Below, one piece after another: positions 53,502-64,000 of a DNA stretch of 64,000 nt. Source of the DNA: Mesotaenium endlicherianum. Its lineage: Eukaryota > Streptophyta > Zygnematophyceae > Zygnematales > Mesotaeniaceae. Location of the stretch: contig WELA01010273.1 of assembly GCA_009602735.1 (NCBI GenBank), positions 313,722 through 377,721 of the forward strand, written 5' to 3'. A program made the position numbers and the translations under genes. Numbering within the stretch: the first letter of the stretch is position 1; every line of letters begins with the position of its first letter. Under the pieces are notes generated by a model, which saw only the letters and a program-made list of their open reading frames with translations, did not search any database and was not told the origin of the DNA.

Positions 53502-55200
53502 ATCTGGCACAGCACTCAGTCGACGCCGCAGTCCAGGACGGGCCGGCGCCAGCTCTGCCAGCACCGACGCTTGCGACGACTCTTGCTTGCACGGCCTTAC
53601 TGTCAACTGCAGGGCCAACCATGGCCAGCCTCGCCACAGCTGGCTTCTTCCTGCGAGTCCGTCAAACGGCTACGCAGGTCGCGATGTGCTTCGGCACTCG
53701 CATATCTGCGCACGAGAGAGCGGCAGGAGCACAGTTGCCTGCTGCTGGCTGCTAGCAGCAGGATCTTGCGATTGGCGCCACGTGGCATGCGCACGACGTC
53801 CGAGGTGCCACGCCCCATCACCGTCATTGACGCCAGTGGCCGGGCGCCAGGGACGACAACGCAAGGTCCCTTTCGGCGACCTGGCCTCCTCGCTCCGGGC
53901 ACGCCAGTCGGCGCAGCTCCACTTGGCAGCTGCTCCTAGGCGCCTCCCCTTGGCAGGCGCGCAAACGGCAAAGGAGCCGGCACTATCTACCAGGGGGGGA
54001 CATCCCCAACATTGTCGCACGACCCAATCATCCGGAAGCCGCCCGACGGCTCGTGCACGACATCGCTCAGCCAGGGCTTAAACCCTGGTTGCGTGCAAAA
54101 CCCCGGCATCCGCGCAAGCTGTCAAGGCTGCGCATCACACGGGCCCACGCAAGGGAAAGGGCTGACGGATCGACAGCCCGCCTGGTGCTTTTCAGGAGCG
54201 ACCCGCGAGCGTCACGTGGCGGTCCAGCAAAGGTCCCGCAGGACCCTGCTGCCGTCCCGACGCCGGGCCAGGTTTCGCATAGGCGCCCATCCTCGCTAGG
54301 TCGCCAGTGCCCCTGCCACATCACGCACTGGTGCCGCCGCTCGCACCAGCACAGGTGCAACAGGGACAATAGCCGCCCCAGAAGCCCTCGTCTAGTGCGC
54401 ACGGACACGGCCACTTGGCAGTGGTCCGGCAACTCACGAGGCTACATGCGAGCGCCCGCTCGTGGCAGCTGCTGGTCAAGCAGCAGGCGCGCCCAAGCGC
54501 GACGGACCCACTAAGGGATGGCGTATGGAGGAAGCTCAGCGTCTGTCCCGCTCCTTCCGCTTCCTCGACCCTCCAGCAGCGTGAGTCACGCCAGCACCGC
54601 ACGCACATGCATCGCCAGTGATTACGGTGCAGCTCAGCGCCGAGGTGTTACCGCTTGCATTGCATCGCATGCTGGCGGTGTCCTTTGCGAAGCTAGGGGT
54701 GACGCTGGAGACAGGCCGCCCAGCTGATCCTCCATTCCCTCGCTCCTGGTACTCGCTCAGGCACAGATAGGCCAATAGCAGGGGCTTCCACTGCAACGCT
54801 CTCAGCTCCCGCTCGACCCCCGCACAAGCGCAGGTTGATCAGCAGCCCTAATGTTGCATTTCTGGACAATGCACAAGGGATTGTGCTGGTCAACAAGCAG
54901 GCCTCCCAGCTCATTATCTTTGACACTAGCGCACAACCAGTTTTGATCAGTCACAATTATCTCCGGCAGCTGGGCCACTCCTCAGCTGACCGAAAGGATT
55001 CGCCCATGCGGATCAACACTGCTGCTGGTACATCCGAGTCCGTGACAGGTCGCACGCGGTTGGCGCTCGTCTTCACCTTTCGGCCCGGGACCGAGGATGA
55101 GAAAACGATCCATTGCCACGCGCTCGTAACGCGCTCTAACACCTTTGACGTCATCTTAGGTCAGGACGTGCTCTTTCTCATTGGAGCCGCGGTGGATAAC
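53502..55200 (+). pseudogene. Family A linker and protease region (A2, middle piece)
   Basis: Continues the fragment cut at 46823. It includes the palindrome region (AGCCAGGGCTTAAACCCTGG near 54070), Ala/Pro-rich linker and, at 54835-55200, the protease: IVLVNKQASQLIIFDTSAQP (Gly of DTGA is Ser), TRLALVFTFRPG and VILGQDVLF, aligning with A1 16410-16770. Frames are broken several times upstream. It is cut at 55200 by Chr2 and resumes at 61880. Confidence 0.8.
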
Positions 55201-55702
55201 TTAGTGAAACAGATACATAAAGTACTTGGTAAAACAGAATACTTTATCTATTCAAGACAAGGATCTTTGAACACAAGTGGTAGCTTCTTGAAAGAAAGAT
55301 GGCTTCTTGAAAGTTAATATATTTCTGGATTTTGGCAAGTACAAGAGTGATTCTCCCCTGTCTTTCTATGTTCTAGCTCTTGTTTATATACTTGCTACAT
55401 AAGTAATTTCTAGGAAGGTGTATGTTGATGTGTTGGCACCCAACACATCCCAAAACTTGCCACCTCTTTCTAGAATAATGTACACATGTCCTTTTGACCT
55501 AAAAATGGCACATCTGACTTTTGCCACATGGAGTTCTTCTAGGTCTTTCCTCTAACTTCGAAAATGCCTTGGAAGGTTCAAAGGACATGAACCAAGTTAC
55601 TAGAGTACCTATTCACACTTGACTCCACACAATACTACTCCAAATATATTTGAAAACATTAAAATATATGCAAACTAATATATAATAACTCAAATCACTA
55701 CA
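55201..55702 (-). repeat. 3' LTR of Chr2
   Basis: 502 bp, matches the LTRs of Chr1. Polypurine tract complement TCACCCCCCCG at 55703-55713. Confidence 0.95.
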
Positions 55703-56471
55703 TCACCCCCCCGATAGAAAAAGCGACGTCTCGGCGCGTCAAGTCAGGTCTTACACATGTGGAGCAAACTAGTCAACAGTTTCAAGTCAGATGCCACACA
55801 TGTGAAGAGGACTAGTCAAAGGCGCCAAGTCAGGTGCTACACATGTAAGGTAGACTAGGCAAGGTCGTAGGTGGTGTGACCTTATTGGCTAGCCTACTCC
55901 TTAATGATAAAGAAAATTGTACAAGTTGGCCCAGAATCTGCCACGAACTCAAAAATTCATAGCGGCCACAGAACTGCTCCAAATCTGAAAATTCGAGTGC
56001 CAGACGGACCGCGTCGGAGAACTCTACCGGGTCACCAAATTTGAGAGCATTCTCATTTCTGGAGTGTCGTTGAGAGCTGAGAGAGTAGGCACTCCTCCAA
56101 ATCTGTGCAGAAACTTCTGAAAATCATAAGTCCTTCTATACTTCTCCAAATTCTGCAAACTAAGTCTCAAACTGGGCGCTGTAAGATGTTCTACCAGAGT
56201 CTTGAGTTTCAGAGCATTCCAAGTTCAGGGGAGGGCACAATGTCAGAAGGCATATTCTGCCCTAACAATGCCAGCAGCCTGACCCCCTTCTACTTAGAGC
56301 ATCATATCTCTCTCACCAGTGCTCCAAATTGAGCAAACTTGGACTCTAAATGACCGGCTACTCATGGACTACAGCCAGGTAAATTTTCAGAATTTATTAT
56401 GCAGAGACCTATCACCAGTAGCAGTTTTAGTTTTCTGTCCAGAAACTGCGAGAAGAGAAGAGTGTCTAATG
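55703..56471 (-). other. 3' untranslated region of Chr2
   Basis: Same as 52232-53000 in reverse orientation, including the three ACATGTGT repeats (about 55737-55848). Confidence 0.7.
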
Positions 56472-59400
56472 TCAATTTTTCCTCTTTCTTGTTCTTGCAG
56501 GCTGCCTCCAAGGGGTCTTCTGCTGCTTCTTGATGGTGGCAGGCTGCCTCCCTGAAGTCTTCGGGCTTCTAGTAGAGAGACTTGGGGCTGGTCCAAGATG
56601 GGGGTTGGCGGCATGGAAGCGCTTCAACTTTCTCTGAACTTTGTCAAGGTAGTGCGCCGCCACCCAACTATTCTCCGAATCTGGATATCCTTTCCACTTG
56701 ATCAAGTATTGCTGCTGTCTCCTGAAATTTCTCATAGCCACTATGTCTTCCACTTCGTACTCCAAATGATCATCCACTATTGTTGGGGCTGGTGGGGTTG
56801 TCACACGTCCTGGGAACTTGTTGTCGGGTTGCACATATGGCTTGAAGAGGGAAGCGTGGAATACGGGGTCGATGTGCATAGTCTGGGGAAGTTCTAGCTT
56901 GAAAGCAACGGGGTTGACTTGCTGGATAATCTTGAAGGGTCCCAAATACTTGGGAGAGAACTTGCTGCCGGCAGGCCTGTTGTTCAGGGAAATGTTCTTG
57001 GATGATAGTAACACGTTGTCACCCACTCTGTACGTAATTTCTCTTCTGGATCTGTTCGCCACTCTTGCTTGAGCATCTTGCGCGTGTTGTAGAGCTTTCT
57101 TCGCTGCTGTAAGGGCTGCTTCTAATGTCTCCATAAAATCTGTGGCTGCAGGTACTTCATCATGGCCAGCCGTGAAGCTCAGTGGCGTGGTCGGATGGAA
57201 GCCATAGTTGAGGAAGAATGGGGACTCTTGGGTAGAGGCCTGCGTAGTGTTGTTGTAGGCAAACTCGAGGGGGGTCAAGTACATGTCCCAGTCTTGCTCG
57301 AGGGTAGACACGTAGGCCTTTAGAGAGGTCTTTAGGGTACGATTCATACGCTCGGTTTGCCCATCTGATTGTGGGTGGTAGGCAGTAGACATATCCAGCG
57401 ATGTACCCAAGTTCTTGAAGAGATTTTTCCAGAAATGGCTTGTGAATCTTGGATCTCTATCTGACACAATTCTTGATGGTAGTCCATGGAGTCGGAAGAT
57501 GTTGTCAAAGATGAGTCTTGCAAGTTGTGGTGCTGTAGCCTTAGTCGTCGTGGGAATAAAATGAGCCATCTTGGTAAGTCTGTCCACCGCCGTGAGTATT
57601 GCATTATGGCCTCGAGGTGTCACGGGCAAGTCCACGATAAGGTCCATTGAGATGTCCGTCCATTGTCTTTCGGGGATTGGTAGTGGTTGGAGGAGTCCTC
57701 CCGCCTTTTGCGATGATGGCTTGATTCTTTGGCATGTGTCACAGCTCCTGCAGTACTCCTTGACTTGCTTAGACATGCCTGGCCAACAATAAGTCCTAGC
57801 TAGAACGCCCGTGGTCCTTAGGATTCCAAAGTGTCCTCCAAGAGGGTTGTCGTGTGCTTCTCGTAGAAGCAAGAGCCGGAGGTCTAAGTCATTAGGAACA
57901 CATCTCTGGCCCGTATCTTGCCTCACCCAATAATTGCCTTCTTGCTTCTTGCATGGGTCCAAGGCTGCTTCTCCGTTCTTGTAGTAAGGGTCTCTTTCAT
58001 AGGCGGCTGAAAATCGAGCTTCCAGATCTGTCTTCAGGGATACCATCACTGCATTTAATTGCAGTCTTGAGAGGGGGTCAGCCGGGTTTGTCTTGCCGGG
58101 CTGGTACTGAATCGTGATGTTGTATTGTTGCAAGTATCCGCTCCATCTTGCTTGTCTCCTTGAGAGATACGGCTGCGTTTGGAGGTGCTTTAACGCCTCG
58201 TGGTCCGTGGTGACCAGTACTTTGCGTCCTTCAACGTAGCAGCGCCAAACCTTCAAGGCATGTACAATCGCCAATGCCTCTCGCTCCGTGGTTGTATAAT
58301 TTTGCTCGGCTGGATTTAGCTTCCTTGACTCGTAGGCGATGGGCTGCAGTCCCTTGCCTTGGTCTTGAAGCAGGATTGCTCCTATTGCATAGGAAGATGC
58401 ATCGGTGATGACGTGGAAGGGCCAATCTGGGTTTGGACTTGGGAGTGTGAGCACCGGGGATGTGGTCAATCTTCGCTTTAACTCTTGAAATGCCTCTTCC
58501 TCTTTCTCGGTCCATGTATATAGCCTGTCCTTCTTGAGTAGATCTGTCAGGGGGGCTGCTATGTGCGAGAAGCCTTGGATGAATTTTCTGTACCAATTGG
58601 CAAATCCCAAGAATGACTGGAGTTCTTTCTTGGTCGTGGGGGTTGGCCATTCCTCCACCACCGTGGTCTTCTTGGGGTCTATCTTGATGCCATCAGCAGT
58701 CACGTGGAGACCTAGGAACTCCACTTCTTGTTTGGCAAACTCGCATTTTGACTCCTTCGCAAACAGCTTGTTTTGCTTCAATACTTCAAGGACTTCTTTC
58801 AAGTGTCTCGCATGCTCTTCAAGGGTCTTGCTGTAGATAAGGATGTCATCGATGAATACCACCACAAATCTGTCCAACATGGGCTGAAATATGGTGTTCA
58901 TCATAGTCATGAAAGTTGCTGGCGCGTTGGTGAGTCCAAATGGCAGGACCATGAACTCAAAATGTCCATATCTTGTCCTGAATGCCGTCTTCTCTATGTC
59001 CGGTTCTGCGATGCGAATCTGGTGGTAGCCGCTCCGTAAGTCAATCTTCGTGAAGTACTTGGCTCCAACCAGCCGGTCCATGAGCTCATCCATGCGCGGC
59101 AGCGGGTATCGATTCTTGATGGTGATCTTGTTGAGGGCGCGATAGTCCACACACATCCTCAAGGTACCATCTTTCTTCTTGACAAATAGCACCGGGGCTC
59201 CAAATGGCGACTTGCTAGGTCGAATGAAGCCATGCTCCAGTAGCTCCTTGATTTGCTTCTTGACTTCGTCTAGCTCCGTGTATGACATTTTGAACGTAGG
59301 CCGAGAGATGGGCTTGCTTCCGGGCTCCAACTCTATCTTGTGGTCTACGAATCTTTTGGGGGGTAGGCCCTTGGGCAATTCCGGGGAGAACACTTCTTTG

Positions 59401-60137
59401 TAGTCCTCTAAGACTTCTTGTATCTCCTTGGGAACGGGGCTGCCTTCTTGACTCTCGATGTCTTTCTTGATGTCTTTTGGCGTGATCAAGGCCAAAAGAA
59501 GCTCGTGTCCCTTCCTCACAAGTCTCTTGAGTTGGAGGGCGGACAATAGTATCTCGTGTGCCGGCTTCTGGATGTCTTGGGTCTGGATATTCTGGATTGC
59601 GCGCAAAATACAGATTCTTGAAGTGATGTCATTCTTGATCTTGATAGTACCGGTCCTCCAATCAACTTGGGGGTTGTGCTTGGTCAACCAAGGCGTCCCT
59701 AGGATGACGTCGTACTTGCCCAATTGCATGGGGGAGAACACTACTCTATCCTTGAAGGACTTGATAGAGAGTGCCAAGGGGTACGTCTTCTTGGAAGGGG
59801 TAGTATAGGAGAATCCATCGGGCATCATAATCTCCTCGTCGTGGTCAAGAGTTCGCATAGTAATACCGTGCTTGGTGGCAAAATCTGCAGCAATGAAGTT
59901 GCCTTGAGCTCCGCTATCCACCAAGATGTGGACCTTCTCTCCTCCAAGGTAACCTCTCAAACTCATTGGGGCTGGAACGTCGTCTTCAACGGGGGTCTCC
60001 ACCTCACTTGGCGTGTTGCCTTCTCGTGAAGTGGGTCTTGGGGTGGTAGGCTCCTGGCCTACCGGCGCTGTCCGTTTTTTGACAACTTTTTGGGGCATGA
60101 AAGTGCACGATGGCCCTTTTCCTTGCAATAAAAGCAT
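56472..60137 (-). CDS. pol: Chr2 pol with chromodomain
   Basis: 1221 open codons with the same domain order and catalytic motifs as Chr1 pol. Four differences seen: P for T in GL(T/P)PKRF, E for V in HKI(V/E)LEPG, K for N in KQN(N/K)LFA, A for V in ILT(V/A)VDRL. None touches a catalytic residue. Confidence 0.96.
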   Translation of the reverse strand: MLLLQGKGPSCTFMPQKVVKKRTAPVGQEPTTPRPTSREGNTPSEVETPVEDDVPAPMSLRGYLGGEKVHILVDSGAQGNFIAADFATKHGITMRTLDHDEEIMMPDGFSYTTPSKKTYPLALSIKSFKDRVVFSPMQLGKYDVILGTPWLTKHNPQVDWRTGTIKIKNDITSRICILRAIQNIQTQDIQKPAHEILLSALQLKRLVRKGHELLLALITPKDIKKDIESQEGSPVPKEIQEVLEDYKEVFSPELPKGLPPKRFVDHKIELEPGSKPISRPTFKMSYTELDEVKKQIKELLEHGFIRPSKSPFGAPVLFVKKKDGTLRMCVDYRALNKITIKNRYPLPRMDELMDRLVGAKYFTKIDLRSGYHQIRIAEPDIEKTAFRTRYGHFEFMVLPFGLTNAPATFMTMMNTIFQPMLDRFVVVFIDDILIYSKTLEEHARHLKEVLEVLKQNKLFAKESKCEFAKQEVEFLGLHVTADGIKIDPKKTTVVEEWPTPTTKKELQSFLGFANWYRKFIQGFSHIAAPLTDLLKKDRLYTWTEKEEEAFQELKRRLTTSPVLTLPSPNPDWPFHVITDASSYAIGAILLQDQGKGLQPIAYESRKLNPAEQNYTTTEREALAIVHALKVWRCYVEGRKVLVTTDHEALKHLQTQPYLSRRQARWSGYLQQYNITIQYQPGKTNPADPLSRLQLNAVMVSLKTDLEARFSAAYERDPYYKNGEAALDPCKKQEGNYWVRQDTGQRCVPNDLDLRLLLLREAHDNPLGGHFGILRTTGVLARTYCWPGMSKQVKEYCRSCDTCQRIKPSSQKAGGLLQPLPIPERQWTDISMDLIVDLPVTPRGHNAILTAVDRLTKMAHFIPTTTKATAPQLARLIFDNIFRLHGLPSRIVSDRDPRFTSHFWKNLFKNLGTSLDMSTAYHPQSDGQTERMNRTLKTSLKAYVSTLEQDWDMYLTPLEFAYNNTTQASTQESPFFLNYGFHPTTPLSFTAGHDEVPAATDFMETLEAALTAAKKALQHAQDAQARVANRSRREITYRVGDNVLLSSKNISLNNRPAGSKFSPKYLGPFKIIQQVNPVAFKLELPQTMHIDPVFHASLFKPYVQPDNKFPGRVTTPPAPTIVDDHLEYEVEDIVAMRNFRRQQQYLIKWKGYPDSENSWVAAHYLDKVQRKLKRFHAANPHLGPAPSLSTRSPKTSGRQPATIKKQQKTPWRQPARTRKRKN
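60045..60080 (-). promoter_or_regulatory. -1 ribosomal frameshift signal of Chr2
   Basis: Complement of AAAAAAC at 60074-60080 with the same 10-base spacer and GGTAGGC/GCCTACC stem. Conserved with Chr1. Confidence 0.8.
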
Positions 60138-61339
60138 AGTCCAGCCGTCATGAGAGCTTCTTTTTCAGCCGGGGAGAGTCTTGCTTTCACTCCTTGCTGG
60201 TTTCTTGCATCATAAGTGTCATTGGAGGGTCTTCCACTCTTCCGGGCAGCCGCGGGGTCCCTTTTAATAACTCCGATTTCCATGGGTGTGGGTCCAGATT
60301 CGGATGTGGAAGGGGCTGCGTACACCCGCGTCGTCGGTACCCGTGAAGATGAAGGCACGGAGTGCTTGAAATCCAAGGTATCCACCTTTTGGGCCACTTC
60401 AATGATCTTTGAGAAGTCCGTCAAGTCGCGTAACTCCACTTCCTTTGCCACCTTGGGTTTGAGGCCAAAGATGTAGCGGTCAATCTTCTCCTCGAGAGAC
60501 ATGTTGGGGATCTCAAGAGTGAGGGCGTGAAATCTGGATGTATACTCTTGAACGGACGTCGTTTGCTTGAGATGGTGGAGCTTTCCTCGGGCAATCTTCT
60601 CCGCATTGATGGGCATGAATTGCTTCTTGAGGGCCTCACGAAAATCTGCCCATCTTGCATATGATGGTGGGGGCTCTTGGCCGAGCATGGGGTGCGCCAT
60701 AGCTTGATATATAGCCGCTTGATAGTTACGCCACCATGATGTTGCTGCTCCTCTAAGTAAGGTAACGGCAAAGGGAACGTAGTCCTCCTCGGGTACTTCA
60801 AGGAATGCGAGGTACGTCTCCACTTGGTAGAGCCATAAATTCAGGTTGGCACCTTTCCCGGGGTTGAAAGTGTCGGGTTTGCCGGGCTTGATGAGTTTCC
60901 TTGCTCTCGTTGGCTCTTGTGGAGGCGCTTGAGCCGGGGCTGGATTTTGAGCATTGCTCGCAATAGGGGCAACCATGGCAGCCATAGCTTCTCTTGACGC
61001 TTGCACGGTTGCTTCATAGGTGGCCAAGCCCACTTGGTTGTGGACGGTCATTAGGAAGGCTGCCCACTCATTTGCGGGAACTCCTTGTGGTGGGGTCAAC
61101 TTTGCTATAGCGGCTGCCACGGGATTTGACGGTGCTCCTCCTTGTGGTGCTTCTTGTTGTTGGAGATTTCCTTGAGTAGGCTCTCCCATCGACGCTGGAG
61201 GAGGGTGTGCTCCTCCTTGTGGTGCTTCTTGTTGTTGCAGATTTTCTTGAGTGGGCTCTCCCATCGGCGCTGGAGGAGGGTGTCTTGGAGAGGAAGGGCT
61301 TCCTTCGAAAGCTTGCTGTTGGTCTTGAGGATCGGCCAT
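60059..61339 (-). CDS. gag: Chr2 gag
   Basis: 426 residues, same sequence as Chr1 gag, with two N-terminal Pro/Gln repeats and one CCHC knuckle. The start ATG lies 37 bases from the 5' LTR. Confidence 0.95.
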   Translation of the reverse strand: MADPQDQQQAFEGSPSSPRHPPPAPMGEPTQENLQQQEAPQGGAHPPPASMGEPTQGNLQQQEAPQGGAPSNPVAAAIAKLTPPQGVPANEWAAFLMTVHNQVGLATYEATVQASREAMAAMVAPIASNAQNPAPAQAPPQEPTRARKLIKPGKPDTFNPGKGANLNLWLYQVETYLAFLEVPEEDYVPFAVTLLRGAATSWWRNYQAAIYQAMAHPMLGQEPPPSYARWADFREALKKQFMPINAEKIARGKLHHLKQTTSVQEYTSRFHALTLEIPNMSLEEKIDRYIFGLKPKVAKEVELRDLTDFSKIIEVAQKVDTLDFKHSVPSSSRVPTTRVYAAPSTSESGPTPMEIGVIKRDPAAARKSGRPSNDTYDARNQQGVKARLSPAEKEALMTAGLCFYCKEKGHRALSCPKKLSKNGQRR

Positions 61340-61362
61340 CTTCTTGTGCTACCAAAGTGCCT

Positions 61363-61375
61363 AGCTCCGATACCA
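61363..61375 (-). promoter_or_regulatory. Primer-binding site of Chr2
   Basis: The minus strand reads TGGTATCGGAGCT next to the 5' LTR. Confidence 0.85.
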
Positions 61376-61376
61376 C

Positions 61377-61879
61377 TGTAGTGAAACAGATAGATAAAGT
61401 ACTTAGTAAAACAGAATACTTTATCTATTCAAGACAAGGATCTTTGAACACAAGTGGTAGCTTCTTGAAAGAGAGATGGCTTCTTGAAAGTTAATATATT
61501 TCTGGATTTTGGCAAGTACAAGAGTGATTCTGGAATGTCTTTCTATGTTCTAGCTCTTGTTTATATACTTGCTACATAAGTAATTTCTAGGAAGGTGTAT
61601 GTTGATGTGTTGGCACCCAACACATCCCAAAACTTGCCACCTCTTTCTAGAATAATGTACACATGTCCTTTTGACCTAAAAATGGCACATCTGACTTTTG
61701 CCACATGGAGTTCTTCTAGGTCTTTCCTCTAACTTCGAAAATGCCTTCGAAGGTTCAAAGGACATGAACCAAGTTACCAGAGTACCTATTCACACTTGAC
61801 TCCACACAATACTACTCCAAATATATTTGAAAACATTAAAATATATGCATACTAATATATAATAACTCAAATCACTACA
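61377..61879 (-). repeat. 5' LTR of Chr2
   Basis: 503 bp with TGTAG...CTACA ends on both strands. Confidence 0.95.
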
Positions 61880-62139
61880 ATAACCGGACGGAGCGGGCAC
61901 ACTATCGGCCCAACTGGCACACAGGAGGCACGCGCACGGCATCATTGCCGCTGGACATTATGGACCGGCAACCCACGTCAGCAGCCCTCTACGGCTTCAT
62001 GGCTCTCGGCGACGACGAGGACTAACACGGCGTTACCCACATGCGCAAGGGCGGCCCAGAGGACAACAATGTTTCTGTCGGGGCCGACCTGCTCCAGTCC
62101 CAGGACGAGGAGCCAAAGCGGCCCAGCGCGGAGCTCCCC
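61880..62139 (+). pseudogene. Family A region after protease (A2, third piece)
   Basis: Reads HTGGTRTASLPLDIMDRQPTS, ALYGFMALGDDED, a stop, then GGPEDNNVSVGADLLQSQDEE and SAELP, matching A1 SGGTRTASVPLDILDR, ALYGFMALDDGRS, GGAEDDEVFVGADLRE. It joins directly to the 55200 end once Chr2 is removed, and is cut by Chr3 at 62139. Confidence 0.85.
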
Positions 62140-62642
62140 TGTAGTGATTTGAGTTATTATATATTAGTTTGCATATACTTTAATGTTGTCAAATATATTT
62201 GGAGTAGTATTGTGTGGAGTCAAGTGTCAATAGGTACTCTAGTAACTTGGTTCATGTCCTTTGAACCTTCCAAGGCATTCTCGAAGTTAGAGGAAAGACC
62301 TAGAAGAACTCTATGTGGCAAAAGTCAGATGTGCCATTTTTTGGTCAAAAGGACATGTGTACATTATTCTCGAAAAAGGTGGCAAGTTTTGGGATGTGTT
62401 GGGTGCCAACACATCAACATACACCTTCCTAGAAATTACTTATGTAGCAAGTATATAAACAAGAGCTAGAACATAGAAAGACAGGGGAGAATCACTCTTG
62501 TACTTGCCAAAATCCAGAAATATATTAACTTTCAAGAAGCCATCTCTCTTTCAAGAAGCTACCACTTGTGTTCAAAGATCCTTGTCTTGAATAGGTAATG
62601 TAGTCTGTTTTACTAAGTACTTTATCTATCTGTTTCACTACA
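62140..62642 (+). repeat. 5' LTR of Chr3
   Basis: 503 bp, TGTAGTG to CACTACA. It has more private changes than the Chr1/Chr2 LTRs (for example GCATATACTTTAATGTTGTC near the start and TAGGTAATGTAGTC near 62592). Confidence 0.95.
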
Positions 62643-62643
62643 G

Positions 62644-62657
62644 TGGTATCGGAGCTA
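62644..62657 (+). promoter_or_regulatory. Primer-binding site of Chr3
   Basis: GTGGTATCGGAGCT directly after the LTR. Confidence 0.85.
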
Positions 62658-62679
62658 GGCACTTTGGTAGCACAAGAAG

Positions 62680-64000
62680 ATGGCCGATCCTCAAGACCAA
62701 CAGCAAGCTTTCGAAGGAAGCCCTTCCTCTCCAAGACACCCTCCTCCAGCGCCGATGGGAGAGCCCACTCAAGAAAATCTGCAACAACAAGAAGCACCAC
62801 AAAGAGGAGCACACCCTCCTCCAGCGTCAATGGGAGAGCCCACTCAAGAAAATCTTCAACAACAAGAAGCACCACAAAGAGGAGCACACCCTCGTCTAGC
62901 GTCGATGGGAGAGCCTACTCAAGGAAATCTCCAACAACAAGAAGCACCACAAGGAGGAGCACCGTCAAATCCCGTGGCAGCCGCTATAGCAAAGTTAACC
63001 CCACCACAAGGAGTTCCCGCAAATGAGTGGGCAGCCTTCCTAATGACCGTCCACAACCAAGTGGGCCTGGCCACCTATGAAGCAACCGTGCAAGCGTCAA
63101 GAGAAGCTATGGCTGCCATGGTTGCCCCTATTGCGAGCAATGCTCAAAATCCAGCCCCGGCTCAAGCGCCTCCACAAGAGCCAACGAGAGCAAGGAAACT
63201 CATCAAGCCCGGCAAACCCGACACTTTCAACCCCGGGAAAGGTGCCAACCTGAATTTATGGCTCTACCAAGTGGAGACGTACCTCGCGTTCCTTGAAGTA
63301 CCCGAGGAGGACTACGTTCCCTTTGCCGTTACCTTACTTAGAGGAGCAGCAACATCATGGTGGCGTAACTATCAAGCGGCTATATATCAAGCTATGGCGC
63401 ACCCCATGCTCGGCCAAGAGCCCCCACCATCATATGCAAGATGGGCAGATTTTCGTGAGGCCCTCAAGAAGCAATTCATGCCCATCAATGCGGAGAAGAT
63501 TGCCCGAGGAAAGCTCCACCATCTCAAGCAAACGACGTCCGTTCAAGAGTATACATCCAGATTTCACGCCCTCACTCTTGAGATCCCCGACATGTCTCTG
63601 GAGGAGAAGATTGACCGTTACATCTTTGGCCTCAAACCCAAGGTGGCAAAGGAAGTGGAGTTACGCGACTTGACGGACTTCTCAAAGATCATTGAAGTGG
63701 CCCAAAAGGTGGATACCTTGGATTTCAAGCACTCCGTGCCTTCATCTTCACGGGTACCGACGACGTGGGTGTACGCAGCTCCTTCCACATCCGAATCTGG
63801 ACCCACACCCATGGAAATCGGAGTTATCAAAAGGGACCCCACGGCTGCCCGGAAGAGTGGAAGACCCTTCAATGACACTTATGATGCAAGAAACCAGCAA
63901 GCAGTGAAAGCAAGACTCTCCCCGGCTGAAAAAGAAGCTCTCATGGCGGCTGGACTATGCTTCTATTGCAAGGAAAAGGGCCATCGTGCACTTTCATGCC
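62680..64000 (+). CDS. gag: Chr3 gag, incomplete at window end
   Basis: Open from the ATG at 62680 to the last base. Same gag as Chr1/Chr2 but with three instead of two 25-residue Pro/Gln repeats at the N-terminus (75 bp longer), and scattered substitutions (for example N to D in EIP(N/D)MSLEEK, R to W in TT(R/W)VYAAP). The zinc knuckle [14 protein letters not shown] is the last thing in the window, so the frameshift site and pol are not seen. Confidence 0.92.
   Translation, partial: MADPQDQQQAFEGSPSSPRHPPPAPMGEPTQENLQQQEAPQRGAHPPPASMGEPTQENLQQQEAPQRGAHPRLASMGEPTQGNLQQQEAPQGGAPSNPVAAAIAKLTPPQGVPANEWAAFLMTVHNQVGLATYEATVQASREAMAAMVAPIASNAQNPAPAQAPPQEPTRARKLIKPGKPDTFNPGKGANLNLWLYQVETYLAFLEVPEEDYVPFAVTLLRGAATSWWRNYQAAIYQAMAHPMLGQEPPPSYARWADFREALKKQFMPINAEKIARGKLHHLKQTTSVQEYTSRFHALTLEIPDMSLEEKIDRYIFGLKPKVAKEVELRDLTDFSKIIEVAQKVDTLDFKHSVPSSSRVPTTWVYAAPSTSESGPTPMEIGVIKRDPTAARKSGRPFNDTYDARNQQAVKARLSPAEKEALMAAGLCFYCKEKGHRALSC

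Larger units (their letters stand above)
55201..61879 (-). mobile_element. Chromovirus Chr2, complete Ty3/gypsy element
   Basis: 6679 bp on the minus strand. LTRs 61377-61879 (5') and 55201-55702 (3'), target duplication ATAAC at 55196-55200 and 61880-61884. The outermost base pair region of the 3' LTR lost one base (TTAGTG for TGTAGTG). gag identical and pol four residues different from Chr1, all ORFs open. Confidence 0.96.
62140..64000 (+). mobile_element. Chromovirus Chr3, 5' part, runs off the window
   Basis: 5' LTR, primer site and most of gag of the same family as Chr1 and Chr2. The 3' part is outside the window. Confidence 0.95.

Noticed and set aside
1-64000. Bacterial or viral origin of the methyltransferase region
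   Set aside because: The domain is in frame with gypsy RT in A0 and inside nested plant-type LTR elements. Nothing indicates a prokaryotic contig.

Overview
The window looks like nuclear heterochromatin from a plant-lineage eukaryote, most likely a streptophyte (charophyte) alga such as Chara. This is inferred from Ty3/gypsy chromoviruses, LTR elements primed by an initiator-Met-type tRNA, a retrotransposon carrying a DNA methyltransferase (a class reported from charophytes and dinoflagellates) and decay at CHG and CG sites. I found no host gene, rRNA or tRNA. Almost every base can be placed in a stack of nested mobile elements.

Outer layer. A Ty3/gypsy family, here called family A, encodes gag with two CCHC knuckles, a long Ala/Pro-rich region, an aspartic protease, a DNMT3-like cytosine-5 methyltransferase, reverse transcriptase, RNase H, integrase and a C-terminal PHD finger. 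One minus-strand copy (A0) is split into 1063-3770 and 43818-46495. The 40 kb between the halves is a large non-coding LTR element (B, 3771-43817) that landed in the A0 reverse transcriptase. B's 5' LTR was then invaded by a minus-strand gypsy element (D, 4215-4810 plus 29810-34229). D's integrase was invaded by a plus-strand gypsy element (C, 4811-29809, two LTRs of 720 bp each). C itself holds a solo LTR-B inside gag (6173-7428) and a second, longer family A copy (A1, about 12.5-27.0 kb). B also holds a hAT-like DNA transposon (35355-39355, 8-bp target duplication), which contains the 848-N assembly gap.

Right end (46.5-64 kb). A plus-strand part of family A (A2: gag end, protease region) lies head to head with A0. 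It is interrupted by three copies of one young chromovirus family: Chr1 (46824-53501, +), Chr2 (55201-61879, -) and Chr3 (62140 to beyond the window, +). Chr1 and Chr2 have intact gag and pol, about 500-bp LTRs, primer-binding sites, polypurine tracts and a textbook -1 frameshift signal. They differ by only a few residues, so the family moved recently.

Assembly caution. 13517-18983 and 18985-24451 appear to be the same 5467 bases repeated head to tail around a single N. This is most simply two overlapping contigs that were not merged, so A1 is probably one element of about 9 kb here, not two.

Most notable biology. Family A joins a DNA-methylation writer (methyltransferase inside the polyprotein) with a putative chromatin reader (PHD finger behind the integrase). 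The copies have since decayed partly by C-to-T changes that turned CAG, CGA and TGG codons into stops.
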